Positions 27,056-36,022 of a stretch of 64,000 nt of DNA are shown one piece after another. The position numbers were made by a program, and so were the translations under genes. A model generated the notes under the pieces. That model was not told the DNA's origin. It did not search any database and saw nothing but the letters and a program-made list of their open reading frames with translations. How positions within the stretch are numbered: position 1 is the first letter of the stretch; every line of letters starts with the position of its first letter. Source of the stretch: Knoellia subterranea KCTC 19937 (GTDB taxonomy: Bacteria > Actinomycetota > Actinomycetes > Actinomycetales > Dermatophilaceae); NCBI RefSeq assembly GCF_000768685.1, contig NZ_AVPK01000005.1:244186-308185 (forward strand), in the 5' to 3' direction.

Positions 27056-27954
27056 CAGCTGACGTCGTCGAGGATGATCGAGCGGCTCAGGTTGCGCGGC
27101 TCGTCGGGGTTGATGCCGGCGGCCACCGCCCGCGCCAGGCAGTAGCGCTGGAGCCGCACGAGGTCGGCCATGGGGTCGATGTCGCGGTGCTCGAAGCGCG
27201 CACCCGTCGCCTCGACCTGCTCCCGCAGCCCCTCGGGCACCTCACCGAACGCCCACGTGACACGGCCGGGTGCGGCGATGCTGATCGGTCCGTGGCGGTA
27301 GTCCATCGCCGGGTAGCTCTCGGCCCAGAACTGGTTCGACTCACGCAGCTTGAGAGCGGCTTCGTGGGCGAGCCCGATGGTCCAGCCGCGCCCGAGGAAC
27401 GTGATCTGCTCGGCGTCCAACAAGCCGGCGTATGCCGTGTCGTCACCTTCGGCGAGCACCTCGCGTGCGTCGGCGATCGCCGCGTCGAGCGACTCCCCGA
27501 GTGAGGCACGCAGAAGCGCGAGAACCGTTGTGGCGAAACGGGTCTGGACGACGGACTGTTCGTCGACTTCGGGCAGCAGGATGAGTGATTCGGCCTTCTC
27601 GGCGACGGGTGTGCCCGCGGTCGCGACGAGGGCAACGTGCGGCGTGCCGGCTGCGCGCAGTTGCTCGACGACCTCGATGACCTCGGTGGTGGTGCCGGAG
27701 CGGGTGATGACGACGACACGGTCGTAGCCCCGCGCGAGCTGGTGCTCGCTCGCGGCGAACGCGTCAGTGACGCCCTGCCCCAGAGACTCGCGCAGACCGG
27801 CATACACCTGACCCATGAACCACGACGTGCCGCAACCGATCGTCGCGACGCGCTCCCCCGGCCTGGGGAGGAGGTCGGCGATATCCGGGAGACGTTCGAC
27901 CACGGCGGCCCAATCGTCGGCCTGCGTGGCAATCTCTTGGGCAAGGAACGTCAT
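27055..27954 (-). CDS. SIS-domain sugar isomerase/deaminase (AgaS/NagB-II-like)
   Basis: A 299-residue protein with two SIS domains. The first has IGCGTSWFMG and ITRSGTTTEV, and the second FLGRGWTIGLAHEAALKLRE, which matches the isomerase half of GlmS and the GlcN-6-P/GalN-6-P deaminases. There is no glutaminase domain. In this cluster it would turn amino-sugar 6-phosphate into a ketose 6-phosphate plus ammonia. It is divergent from a DeoR regulator. Whether GlcN-6-P or GalN-6-P is the substrate is open. Confidence 0.8.
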   Translation of the reverse strand: MTFLAQEIATQADDWAAVVERLPDIADLLPRPGERVATIGCGTSWFMGQVYAGLRESLGQGVTDAFAASEHQLARGYDRVVVITRSGTTTEVIEVVEQLRAAGTPHVALVATAGTPVAEKAESLILLPEVDEQSVVQTRFATTVLALLRASLGESLDAAIADAREVLAEGDDTAYAGLLDAEQITFLGRGWTIGLAHEAALKLRESNQFWAESYPAMDYRHGPISIAAPGRVTWAFGEVPEGLREQVEATGARFEHRDIDPMADLVRLQRYCLARAVAAGINPDEPRNLSRSIILDDVS

Positions 27955-28007
27955 GAAGTGTCCTGACTGCGCGAAGTCTGCGTGAATGTGATCGAGACAA
28001 AGCCTAA

Positions 28008-28050
28008 ATGAGCACGCTCATGCAAGGCAAGAGGTGTTTACGGCGCAAAC
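28008..28050. promoter_or_regulatory. probable operators between the SIS gene and the DeoR gene
   Basis: A perfect palindrome ATGAGC-AC-GCTCAT (28008-28021) and a second inverted repeat GTTT-acggcgc-AAAC (28036-28050) lie in the 96-bp divergent region. Either could bind the DeoR protein; no test was possible. Confidence 0.45.
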
Positions 28051-28881
28051 GTGAGCGATACAGTCACCCGCATGACTGAACGCGCCGACCTCGCCGCCGA
28101 CGCTCCCCGCCATCGAGCGTCCCGGCTCTCGGCGATCCTCGACCTGCTCGCCACCGAGGGCCGCCTCGGCGTCGCCGCGGCCGCGGAGAAGCTCGAGGTC
28201 TCCGAGGCGACGATCCGGCGCGACTTCTCCGAGCTCGCCCGGCGGCAGCTCGTGACCCGCAACCACGGCGGAGTCGTCGCGACGTCCGTGGCCTACGAAC
28301 TCCCCTACCGCTACCGCGTGAGCCAACGTGACTCCGACCTCGAGCGCATCGCCCAGGCGGCCTCGGCCCTCGTCGCGCCGGGCGCCGTCGTCGGCATGAA
28401 CGGCGGCACGACGACGACCACGACCGCCCGTGCCCTGACCGCCCGCGAGGACCTCGTCGAGAGCGGCATCACCCTCGTGACGAGCGCCCTCAACATCGCG
28501 GTCGAGGCGGTCCTCCGCCCGCACGTCCGCTGCGTCAGCCTCGGTGGCATCCCGCGCCCGGAGTCCTACGAGGTCACCGGCCCGCTCGCGATCGCCGGCC
28601 TGAGCCAGCTGTGGCTCGACGTCGTCATCCTCGGCGTCAACGGACTCTCGGCGGTCGAGGGCGCGACCTGTGCCCACGAGGACGAGGCGGCCGTGTCGCG
28701 GCTCATGGTCGAACGCGCCCGTGACGTCATCGTCGTCGCGGCCGAGGGCAAGCTCGGCGCCCGGGCCTTCACCGAGATCTGCGGCGCCGCCGAAGTGACC
28801 CAGCTCGTGACGACCGCCCCCGAGGGGCACGACCAGGTCGCCGCCATCCGCGACCTCGGTGTGACGGTGCACTGCGTCTGA
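28051..28881 (+). CDS. DeoR/GlpR-family sugar regulator
   Basis: A 276-residue regulator. The N-terminal HTH (LGVAAAAEKLEVSEATIRRDFSEL, then LVTRNHGGVV) is the DeoR signature, and the C-terminal DeoRC sensor domain has GMNGGTTTTTTARAL and VILGVNGLS, which bind a sugar phosphate. GTG at 28051 or ATG at 28072 may be used. It is divergent from the SIS and aldolase genes, which it probably represses until an amino-sugar or ketose phosphate builds up. Confidence 0.85.
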   Translation: MSDTVTRMTERADLAADAPRHRASRLSAILDLLATEGRLGVAAAAEKLEVSEATIRRDFSELARRQLVTRNHGGVVATSVAYELPYRYRVSQRDSDLERIAQAASALVAPGAVVGMNGGTTTTTTARALTAREDLVESGITLVTSALNIAVEAVLRPHVRCVSLGGIPRPESYEVTGPLAIAGLSQLWLDVVILGVNGLSAVEGATCAHEDEAAVSRLMVERARDVIVVAAEGKLGARAFTEICGAAEVTQLVTTAPEGHDQVAAIRDLGVTVHCV

Positions 28882-28907
28882 CCCTCGCCGGTCCCGCCCC
28901 CCTCCTG

Positions 28908-28955
28908 CCTTGTGTGCATGGCACCACGCCCGAGCGTGGTCTCATACACACAGGG
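28908..28955. repeat. long palindrome, TGTGTATGAG family copy 1
   Basis: Arms at 28908-28929 and 28934-28955 (22 nt each, four mismatches or wobbles) surround a CCGA loop. The right arm reads GCGTGGTCTCATACACAC, nearly identical to the element at 35023-35070. It ends 20 bp before the peroxidase start and may terminate the DeoR transcript. Confidence 0.65.
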
Positions 28956-28975
28956 CGAGCCGTTAGGGTCGCCCC

Positions 28976-29479
28976 ATGACCGAACAGACCCGCGAGCAGA
29001 CCCTGTCCGACTTCTCCGCGACGACTCTCGAGGGCGCCCCTCAGGACCTTTCGGCGTATGCCGGTCAGGTCGTCCTCGTCGTCAACACCGCCTCCGAGTG
29101 CGGCTTCACCCCGCAGTTCGAGGGACTCGAGAAGCTGTGGCAGGACCACCGCGATCAGGGCCTCGTCGTCCTCGGCTTCCCGTGCAACCAGTTCGGTGGT
29201 CAGGAGCCCGGCACCGCCGAGGAGATCGGCGCGTTCTGCCAGCGCAACTACGGCGTGACGTTCCCGATGTTCGACAAGATCGACGTCAACGGCGACGACG
29301 CCCACCCGCTCTTCGTGTGGCTCCGCAAGGAGAAGGGCGGCCTGCTCGGCGACAGCATCAAGTGGAACTTCACCAAGTTCCTCGTCGGTCGCGACGGCCA
29401 GGTCATCAAGCGCTACGCGCCCACCGCCAAGCCCGAGTCGCTCGCCGGCGACATCGAGAAGGCCCTCGCTCAGGGCTGA
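28976..29479 (+). CDS. glutathione peroxidase family protein
   Basis: A 167-residue thiol peroxidase of the Cys-GPx type. All three signatures are present: NTASECGFTPQ with the peroxidatic Cys, FPCNQFGGQEPG with the resolving Cys and the Gln, and WNFTKFLV with the Trp and Asn. Actinobacterial members are usually thioredoxin-dependent. A long hairpin lies right before its start. Its end overlaps the convergent DUF5107 gene by 10 bp. Confidence 0.9.
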   Translation: MTEQTREQTLSDFSATTLEGAPQDLSAYAGQVVLVVNTASECGFTPQFEGLEKLWQDHRDQGLVVLGFPCNQFGGQEPGTAEEIGAFCQRNYGVTFPMFDKIDVNGDDAHPLFVWLRKEKGGLLGDSIKWNFTKFLVGRDGQVIKRYAPTAKPESLAGDIEKALAQG

Positions 29480-31293
29480 GTCGCCGAGCTCATCCGGAAG
29501 TCCAGCCGCGGCGGGACGTCCTCGCCGGGGCACAGGCGCAGCCACATGTCCGACAGTGACGGGTCGCCTTCGGCGAGGTCGGGCACCTCGAGGTCTGTGA
29601 GGATCACCAGCGCCTCGTCGCGCCGGTCCTCGTCGGCGAGCGCCTGCGCGAGGAGCAGTTGGGTGCGCCCGTGATCCCGCACGCTCAGCGGCAGGGCGGC
29701 GACGATGCCGGGGACCTCGCTCGCGCGCCCGGAATCACGTAGGGCAGTGAGGAGTTCGACGGTCAGGCGCCGCTCCGTCGGGGCGAGGTCGAGCGCCTGC
29801 CGGTGCAGCGCGATGCGCTCGGACGGGTCGTCGGCGAGGAGTGCGAGACCGCGCAACGCGACGGCCGTGGGCGTCGCACCGATACTTCTCCCGTATGCCG
29901 TCCGCGCACCTTCGCGATCGCCCGCCAGGTGGCGTCCGGTGCCGAGGGCGTAGGGCAACCACCAGCCGGTGGAGTTGGGCTCGTGCTGCTCGAGCAGCGC
30001 CGTCCACCGGGGTGAGATGACGGGCAAGGTGGGGCGGTCGGCCTCGATCGCATCGAGGGCGTTGGGGTCGCCGGACTCTGCGAACCGACGCAGCGGCTGG
30101 CTCTCGTCGTCGAGCTCGGGGAAGGGCGTGCCGGGCAGGTCCTCAGCGCCCCTCAACGCCAATTCCGCTCTGCCCCAACCGGATCCAACGTGCATGACCT
30201 CGTCGGCGGCCGGCATCCGGTCCGCGACCTCCGCGAGCCACTGGGCGTGCTGCGCCTCGAGTCGGTCCGGTGGGACGTCGCGGTGCACGGCATCGGCGAC
30301 CGCGGCCGATGCGGACTCGTAGTCCCCGGCGACGCTCTCGGGGTCGAGGTCGAGCGGCAGGAAGGCCTCGGTCCACGAGAGCGAGTCGTGCCCGTCGAGC
30401 ACGTCGTGTTCGAGCTGGGTCGTGCACACCCCGGCCTGGATCTCGAGGTAGCGACTGCCCGGCACGCCAAGCCAGTCCTGCCACCGCTGCCCGCCGGGTC
30501 CGTTGCCCCAGAGGAAGAGCTTGCGCCCGCGCAGCGCTCCGGTCGAGGTCTGGGCGAACCCACGACCGTCGGGCTCGACTGCGCTCACCAGCCGTCCACG
30601 GTGGTGAGCGACGTCAAAAAAGTAGTCCGCGGCATACCGGCTGTTCGTCGGCACGCTGACATCGATCGGTCCGTCGGGGTGGGGCACGGAGACGAGGTCG
30701 AGCATTCCCGAGTAGTCGGTGCGCCACGCGTCGGTGGCGGGCACGAGGACTCGCGTGCCCGCCGTCTCGGGGACCGCGATGTTGGTCCAGTAGTAGAGCG
30801 GCTTCGGTTCCGGGTCGGGGTTGGTGACACGTGTGGACGCCATGAGGTGTGCGCCGTCGAGCCAGAGGTCGACCTGGAGGACGAGGTCGCGGGTGCGCTC
30901 CCACTCCCAGAGGCGGACGACCGGACCGAGGTCGGTGTCGAGGATCGCGGCGTGCATGGGGCGGTTGGACAGCGTGGTGTGGCCGGTCGAGCCGAGGTTC
31001 CACTCGATGCCGCCGGCGAACCACGCGTCGGTGAGGCCGAAGTTCGCCCAGCGCAGTCGGGGGTTGCGGTGGAGCAGGTCGCGCTGGCCATCGCTGTCCC
31101 CGTCCTTGTCGCCGTCGGTCAGGGTCAGCGACCAGACGCGGCCGCCGAGCGTCGGCAGGATCGTGGCGCTGACGTGGTCGTTGGCGAGTTCGATGGCCGG
31201 GAGTGAAAGCGGCTGCTCGGCCCGGTCGTAGTCGCTCACGACGCCGTAGGGGAGGGGCGAATCGAGTCGGCCGCGGTGGATCCGCTCGACCAT
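29470..31293 (-). CDS. DUF5107 protein with C-terminal TPR-like repeats
   Basis: A 607-residue protein. The N-terminal two-thirds (TLGGRVWSL, HRNPRLRWANFG, then GIEWNLGSTGH) fits DUF5107, a galactose-mutarotase-like fold often found in sugar-utilisation loci. The last 180 residues form helical repeats (WWLPYALGTGRHLAGD ... RALADDPS-type units) like TPRs. No signal peptide is visible, so it is likely cytoplasmic. ATG at 31293 is chosen; the longer open frame lacks homology. It is divergent from ngcE and may handle the same sugar. Confidence 0.7.
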   Translation of the reverse strand: MVERIHRGRLDSPLPYGVVSDYDRAEQPLSLPAIELANDHVSATILPTLGGRVWSLTLTDGDKDGDSDGQRDLLHRNPRLRWANFGLTDAWFAGGIEWNLGSTGHTTLSNRPMHAAILDTDLGPVVRLWEWERTRDLVLQVDLWLDGAHLMASTRVTNPDPEPKPLYYWTNIAVPETAGTRVLVPATDAWRTDYSGMLDLVSVPHPDGPIDVSVPTNSRYAADYFFDVAHHRGRLVSAVEPDGRGFAQTSTGALRGRKLFLWGNGPGGQRWQDWLGVPGSRYLEIQAGVCTTQLEHDVLDGHDSLSWTEAFLPLDLDPESVAGDYESASAAVADAVHRDVPPDRLEAQHAQWLAEVADRMPAADEVMHVGSGWGRAELALRGAEDLPGTPFPELDDESQPLRRFAESGDPNALDAIEADRPTLPVISPRWTALLEQHEPNSTGWWLPYALGTGRHLAGDREGARTAYGRSIGATPTAVALRGLALLADDPSERIALHRQALDLAPTERRLTVELLTALRDSGRASEVPGIVAALPLSVRDHGRTQLLLAQALADEDRRDEALVILTDLEVPDLAEGDPSLSDMWLRLCPGEDVPPRLDFRMSSATQP

Positions 31294-31322
31294 GTCAGAA
31301 GATGCCCTACTGCTGACGTTTG

Positions 31323-31339
31323 TCGTGATATTTTCACGA
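31323..31339. promoter_or_regulatory. operator-like palindrome before ngcE
   Basis: TCGTGA-TATTT-TCACGA is a 6-5-6 inverted repeat in an AT-rich patch 30 bp from the DUF5107 start, within the 287-bp region divergent from ngcE. A sugar-responsive repressor is a likely ligand. A second weak repeat (GATGTG ... CACATC) lies near 31505-31530. Confidence 0.5.
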
Positions 31340-31580
31340 ACAGGTCGCAGAGCCGCCACTGGGCCGCCCTGCGCGGGTAGCGTGCCGAGAAGGGACAGCG
31401 ACCGGGGCCGCGCGAATGCGGAACGTTGATGAGCCACACCCGCAGACTGCTCGATTGTGACGGTTTGGGCAAGAACCTTGACACATTCGATCAGCCGCAG
31501 CACGATGTGGCGACCACGACACATCACCGTGTTACCCAATGACGGGTGGTTGGCCGCCCGCGACTGGAAGCAGGAAGCGC

Positions 31581-33002
31581 ATGACAGTTCGAGGCAATCA
31601 GGTGGATCGGCGATCGATCCTTCGCATCGCGATGGCGGGCGGTGTCGCGATTCCGGCACTGACCCTCGCGGGCTGTGCGACGGGCGGCGGGGACTCGAGT
31701 GACGACTCGAGCACGTCCACCGGGGGCGGCACCAAGTCCGACACCAACCCCTTCGGCCTGGCCGACAGCGGCGCCGTCGAGGCCGTCATCTTCAACGGTG
31801 GCTACGGGTTCGACTACGTCACCTTCGCGGCCGACGTCGCCAAGAAGAACCACTCCGGCGTCACCTTCGGCGTGAAGCCGTCCACCCAGATTGCGCAGGA
31901 GCTCCAGCCGCGCTTCGTCGGTGGCAACCCGCCGGACCTCATCGACAACTCGGGCGCCAACTCAATCGGCCTCAACACCATCGCCGACCAGCTCGAGGAC
32001 CTGAGCGACGTGTTCGAGGCCAAGAACCTCGAGGGCACGACGATCAAGGACACCCTCTACGCCGGCGTCGAGGCCCCGGGCACGATCAACGGCAAGCTCG
32101 TCGCCATCAACTACGTCCAGACGATCTACGCGATCTGGTACTCCGCGTCGCTCTTCGAGGCCAACGGCTGGACCCCGCCCAAGACCTGGGACGAGGCCAT
32201 CAAGCTCGGTGCTGACGCCAAGGCCAAGGGCAAGTTCCTCATGCTCTGGGGCAAGGAAGCCGCGACCTACTACCAGACGCTCGCCATCGGTTCGGCGATC
32301 AAGGAGGGTGGCGACGAGGTCCGTCTCGCCCTCGAGAACCTCAAGCCGGACTGCTGGTCGCACGCCGCCGTCCAGGGCGTCTTCAAGGCCCTCGAGACGA
32401 TCATCAAGAACGGCTACATGAAGCCCGGTGGTGGTGGCACGCAGTTCACCGCCGCCCAGGCCCAGTGGAGCAACGGCCAGGAGGCCCTCCTCTACCCCTC
32501 GGGCTCGTGGATCGAGAACGAGATGAAGGACCAGACCAAGGCCGACTTCAAGATGACCGGTGTCCCCGAGATGACGGTCAGCGCCAGCCCGAAGATGCCC
32601 TACGAGGCACTGCACTCCGCGGCCGGTGAGCCCTTCATCGTCCCGAGCAAGGCCAAGAACGTCGCCGGTGGCAAGGAGCTCCTCCGCACCATGCTCTCCA
32701 AGGAGGCCGCGACGAACTTCGCCAAGACCAAGCTCGCCCCGACGATCGTCAAGGACACCGTCCCCGAGGACGGCTTCGGGTCCACGGCGCTCCAGTCGCA
32801 GGGCAAGATGCTCAAGGACGCCGGCGACGGTGTCTTCACCTGGAACTTCGTGGACAACTACGGCATGAACCAGGACATGCTCGTCCCGTGGAACGCGTTC
32901 CTCTCGGGGCAGATCGACGCCGCGAAGCTCACCGCCGAGCTGCAGAAGATCACCGACAAGGTCGCCAACGACCCGCAGGTCAAGAAGGTCGAAGTCAAGT
33001 GA
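31581..33002 (+). CDS. ngcE: sugar ABC transporter substrate-binding lipoprotein, NgcE-like
   Basis: A 473-residue extracellular binding protein. The N-terminus has a twin-arginine-like start (DRRSILRIAMAGG) ending in a lipobox LAGC (Cys32), then a Ser/Gly linker. The mature part (FNGGYGFDYVTFAADVAKKN, then QELQPRFVGGNPPDLIDNSG) fits the NgcE group that binds N-acetylglucosamine and chitobiose. It is followed by two matching permease genes. No ATPase gene is here, so a shared MsiK-type ATPase elsewhere is expected from knowledge of such systems. Confidence 0.85.
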   Translation: MTVRGNQVDRRSILRIAMAGGVAIPALTLAGCATGGGDSSDDSSTSTGGGTKSDTNPFGLADSGAVEAVIFNGGYGFDYVTFAADVAKKNHSGVTFGVKPSTQIAQELQPRFVGGNPPDLIDNSGANSIGLNTIADQLEDLSDVFEAKNLEGTTIKDTLYAGVEAPGTINGKLVAINYVQTIYAIWYSASLFEANGWTPPKTWDEAIKLGADAKAKGKFLMLWGKEAATYYQTLAIGSAIKEGGDEVRLALENLKPDCWSHAAVQGVFKALETIIKNGYMKPGGGGTQFTAAQAQWSNGQEALLYPSGSWIENEMKDQTKADFKMTGVPEMTVSASPKMPYEALHSAAGEPFIVPSKAKNVAGGKELLRTMLSKEAATNFAKTKLAPTIVKDTVPEDGFGSTALQSQGKMLKDAGDGVFTWNFVDNYGMNQDMLVPWNAFLSGQIDAAKLTAELQKITDKVANDPQVKKVEVK

Positions 33003-33124
33003 CCCCTCGTGCCCGGTCCGGCTGCCACAGCCGGGCCGGGCACGGTCTTGTCCAGCCGTCGACGCGTCCGACGACTTCTCCTGTCCTGCCGCCCCACTGC
33101 CCCACACGAACGTAGGTTCCATCC

Positions 33125-34108
33125 ATGAGTGCAGTCGTGCCCACTGCTCCTTCGGAGGCCGGAGCGCCACCGAAGTCCGGACGACGACGTATGCCGTTGT
33201 CCCGAGTGATCTTCATCCTCATCACACTGGGTCTCCCGTTCGCGTTCTACGCCGTGTTCGTGTTGTGGCCGTTCGTCCAGGCCTTCGTCTATTCGTTGAC
33301 GAACTGGAGCGGGTTCAGCGACCAGTTCGAGTTCGTCGGCCTGTCGAACTACACCGCCCTGCTCAAGGACGACATCTTCCTCAAGGCGGTGCGCAACAAC
33401 CTGTTGCTCGCTCTCGTCGTGCCCTTCGTGACGATCGTGCTCGCGCTGGCGCTCGCGACGATGGTCACCGTCGGTGGGTCGAGCACGGGCGCGGTCCGTG
33501 GACTGTCGCGGTCGTCGTTCTATCGGATCGTCTCGTTCTTCCCCTACACGATCCCCGCCATCGTCATCGGCCTCATCTGGTCGCAGATGTTCGACCCGTC
33601 GGCGGGCCTCGTCAATGCAGTCCTCACCGGTCTCGGCCTCGACAAGTTCGAGTCGTTCGCCTGGCTGGGTGAGGTCTCGACGGCCATGCCCGTGACGATG
33701 TTCGTCATCATCTGGGGCTTCGTCGGCTTCTACATGGTGCTCTTCATCGCGGCGATCAAGGGCATTCCGGCCGAGCTCTACGACGCGGCCCGCGTCGACG
33801 GTGCCGGGCGGGTCCGGATGACCTTCATGGTCACGCTGCCGATGGTCCGCGACACGATCCAGACGGCATACATCTATCTCGGCATCCTCGCCCTCGACGC
33901 CTTCGTCTACATGGCCGCCCTCAACGCCAGCGGCGGCCCGCAGAACTCGACGCTGACGATGACGCAGGACCTCTTCAACACGGCATTCAAGAAGGGTCAG
34001 TTCGGCATGGCGAGCGCGATGGGTGTCGTCCTGGCACTCCTGACGCTGCTCTTCGCCGCGATCGTCTTCGCCGTCAATCGCTACACCGGTGGGAAGGACA
34101 ACCGATGA
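33125..34108 (+). CDS. ngcF: sugar ABC transporter permease, NgcF-like
   Basis: A 327-residue inner-membrane protein with about six transmembrane segments. The EAA loop reads ELYDAARVDGAGRVRMTF, then LP, and docks the ATPase. The first segment starts after a short basic cytoplasmic tail (SGRRRMPLSR). It lies 122 bp after ngcE and overlaps ngcG by 4 bp (ATGA). Together they make the channel for the NgcE-bound amino sugar. Confidence 0.88.
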   Translation: MSAVVPTAPSEAGAPPKSGRRRMPLSRVIFILITLGLPFAFYAVFVLWPFVQAFVYSLTNWSGFSDQFEFVGLSNYTALLKDDIFLKAVRNNLLLALVVPFVTIVLALALATMVTVGGSSTGAVRGLSRSSFYRIVSFFPYTIPAIVIGLIWSQMFDPSAGLVNAVLTGLGLDKFESFAWLGEVSTAMPVTMFVIIWGFVGFYMVLFIAAIKGIPAELYDAARVDGAGRVRMTFMVTLPMVRDTIQTAYIYLGILALDAFVYMAALNASGGPQNSTLTMTQDLFNTAFKKGQFGMASAMGVVLALLTLLFAAIVFAVNRYTGGKDNR

Positions 34109-35007
34109 GCACCGCCACCGCCGACACAACCGATTCCGCCGAACGCCGCGCCGACGGGGCGCGTGCCCCCGAGAAGACGTCGTCCGACCGCACCGTCACC
34201 GTCGTCTCGCACATCGTGCTGACCCTGTGGTCGATCATCGTCATCCTGCCGCTCGTGTGGGTCTTCCTCTCGTCGTGGAAGACGACGGGCGAGATCTTCT
34301 CCTCGCCCCTGGCACTGCCGCAGAACTGGAGCTTCGACAACTACATCGGGGCATGGCGCGACTCCAACATCGGGCGCTACATGCTCAACTCGGTCATCGT
34401 CGTCACGTGCTCGCTCGTGCTCGTGATGATCCTCGGCTCGGCGGCGGCCTACTCCCTGGCCCGCTATCCCTTCCGCGGCAGCGGGGTCATCTACTACCTC
34501 ATCCTCGCCGGGCTGACCTTCCCCGTCTTCCTCGCGATCGTCCCCCTGTTCTTCGTCCTCAAGAACACCGGACTCCTCAACACCCTGCCCGGCCTCATCG
34601 CCACCTATGTCGCGTTCGCGTTCCCGTTCACGGTGTTCTTCCTCTACCCGTTCTTCCGGGGACTGCCGCAGGAGATCGCCGAGGCGGCCGAACTCGACGG
34701 TGCGGGTGAGTGGCGCACGTTCGCTCAGGTCATGCTGCCGATGGCGCGCCCCGGCATCGTCGCGATCGCGATCTTCAACTTCCTCGGTCTGTGGAACCAG
34801 TTCCTCCTGCCGGTCGCCCTCAACACCAACGAGGACAACTACGTCCTCTCGCAGGGCATGGCGCGCTTCGCCTCGCAGGCGGGCTATGCCGTCGACTTCG
34901 GTCAGCTCTTCGCGGCCGTCGTCATCACGATCGTGCCGGTGCTCGCCGTCTACATATTCAGCCAGCGCCAGCTCCAGGGCTCCCTCTCCCAGGGCACCCT
35001 CAAATAA
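34105..35007 (+). CDS. ngcG: sugar ABC transporter permease, NgcG-like
   Basis: A 300-residue permease of the MalG type with about six membrane segments. The EAA motif is EIAEAAELDGAGEWRTF followed by MLPMARPG. An unusually long, charged N-terminal tail of about 30 residues precedes the first segment. The start overlaps the ngcF stop. Downstream is a strong palindrome and then the NagA-like gene. Confidence 0.88.
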   Translation: MSTATADTTDSAERRADGARAPEKTSSDRTVTVVSHIVLTLWSIIVILPLVWVFLSSWKTTGEIFSSPLALPQNWSFDNYIGAWRDSNIGRYMLNSVIVVTCSLVLVMILGSAAAYSLARYPFRGSGVIYYLILAGLTFPVFLAIVPLFFVLKNTGLLNTLPGLIATYVAFAFPFTVFFLYPFFRGLPQEIAEAAELDGAGEWRTFAQVMLPMARPGIVAIAIFNFLGLWNQFLLPVALNTNEDNYVLSQGMARFASQAGYAVDFGQLFAAVVITIVPVLAVYIFSQRQLQGSLSQGTLK

Positions 35008-35022
35008 CCCCACGTCAACCCG

Positions 35023-35070
35023 CCGTGTGTGTATGAGACCACGCTCCGGCGTGGGCTCATACACACAAGG
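35023..35070. terminator. long palindrome, TGTGTATGAG family copy 2
   Basis: Two 22-nt arms (35023-35044 and 35049-35070, two mismatches) flank a TCCG loop. It shares GTGTGTATGAG and CCACGC with the element at 28908-28955 and again ends close (13 bp) to a start codon. Probably a terminator for ngcEFG that leaves partial read-through into nagA; that role is inference. Confidence 0.65.
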
Positions 35071-35083
35071 CAGGATGGGAAGC

Positions 35084-36010
35084 ATGGATCTCGTCGATCT
35101 GCACTGCCATGGCGCCCTCGGGCACGAGTTCGGCTCGGATGGTGAGGGGTCGCGGGCCGCTGCGGCCCACCACCGCGCTGCTGGTGTCGGCTCGCTCGTC
35201 GGGTCGCTCGTGTCGGGTACGCCCGACGCGCTCGTCTCCCAGGTCGCGACGCTCGCGCCGCTGGTCGCGTCAGGTGAGCTGGCCGGCATACATCTCGAAG
35301 GTCCGTTCCTCTCGCAGGAACGACGAGGTGCCCACGATCCGTCGGTCCTCACGGACCCTGACCTCGCACTCATCGAGACCCTCGTCGAGACGTGCACTGA
35401 GGCCGGCGTGCCGAATGCGCTGGTGCAGTGGACCTTTGCGCCCGAGCGAGCCGGTTCGGAAGCCCTCGTGGAGGCGCTGGCGCGCCACGGCATACTCCCC
35501 GCGGTGGGTCACACGGATGCGTCAGCGGACGTCGTCACCGCGACGCTCGCGTCGATCGCCGACGCGTGCGGTCGCCCGCCACTCGTGACGCACCTCTTCA
35601 ACGGGATGCCGGCCTTCCACCACCGCGCGGGCGGTCCGGCTGCCGCTGCGCTCGCCGCTGCAGGGCGCGGCGACTGCATTGTCGAGCTCATCGCCGATGG
35701 GGTGCACCTGGGGCCCGAGGTCGTGCGGATGGTCTTCGAAACCGTTGGGGCAGAACGCATTGCGCTCGTCTCCGATGCCATGGCGGCGACGGGGCTGGGC
35801 GATGGGGCGTACACGATCGGCACGCTCGACGTGGAGGTCGCGTCGGGCGTGGCCCGGCTTGCCGATGGTGGGTCGGGGAGGGGTTCGATCGCCGGCTCGA
35901 CGTCGACCCTCGGCGACTGCGTGCGGTGGTGCATCGACGTCGTCGGGCTGCCCGAGGCCGACGTTCTCACCGCCGCCTCGACGACTCCGCGGACGGTTCT
36001 CTCCGGCTGA
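35084..36010 (+). CDS. nagA: N-acetylhexosamine-6-phosphate deacetylase, short form
   Basis: A 308-residue amidohydrolase with the NagA metal and substrate motifs: HCHG (residues 7-10), HLEGPFL (Glu72), VGHTDA (His143), THLFNGMPAFHH (His170) and LVSDAMAATGL (Asp231). It removes acetate from GlcNAc-6-P or GalNAc-6-P. Typical NagA has about 380 residues; this copy begins right at the first metal motif and stops at TPRTVLSG, so both halves of the flanking beta-sandwich are missing. ATG at 35084 follows a purine-rich site. It is likely expressed with ngcEFG. Confidence 0.8.
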   Translation: MDLVDLHCHGALGHEFGSDGEGSRAAAAHHRAAGVGSLVGSLVSGTPDALVSQVATLAPLVASGELAGIHLEGPFLSQERRGAHDPSVLTDPDLALIETLVETCTEAGVPNALVQWTFAPERAGSEALVEALARHGILPAVGHTDASADVVTATLASIADACGRPPLVTHLFNGMPAFHHRAGGPAAAALAAAGRGDCIVELIADGVHLGPEVVRMVFETVGAERIALVSDAMAATGLGDGAYTIGTLDVEVASGVARLADGGSGRGSIAGSTSTLGDCVRWCIDVVGLPEADVLTAASTTPRTVLSG

Positions 36011-36022
36011 TCGTGAGTGTGG

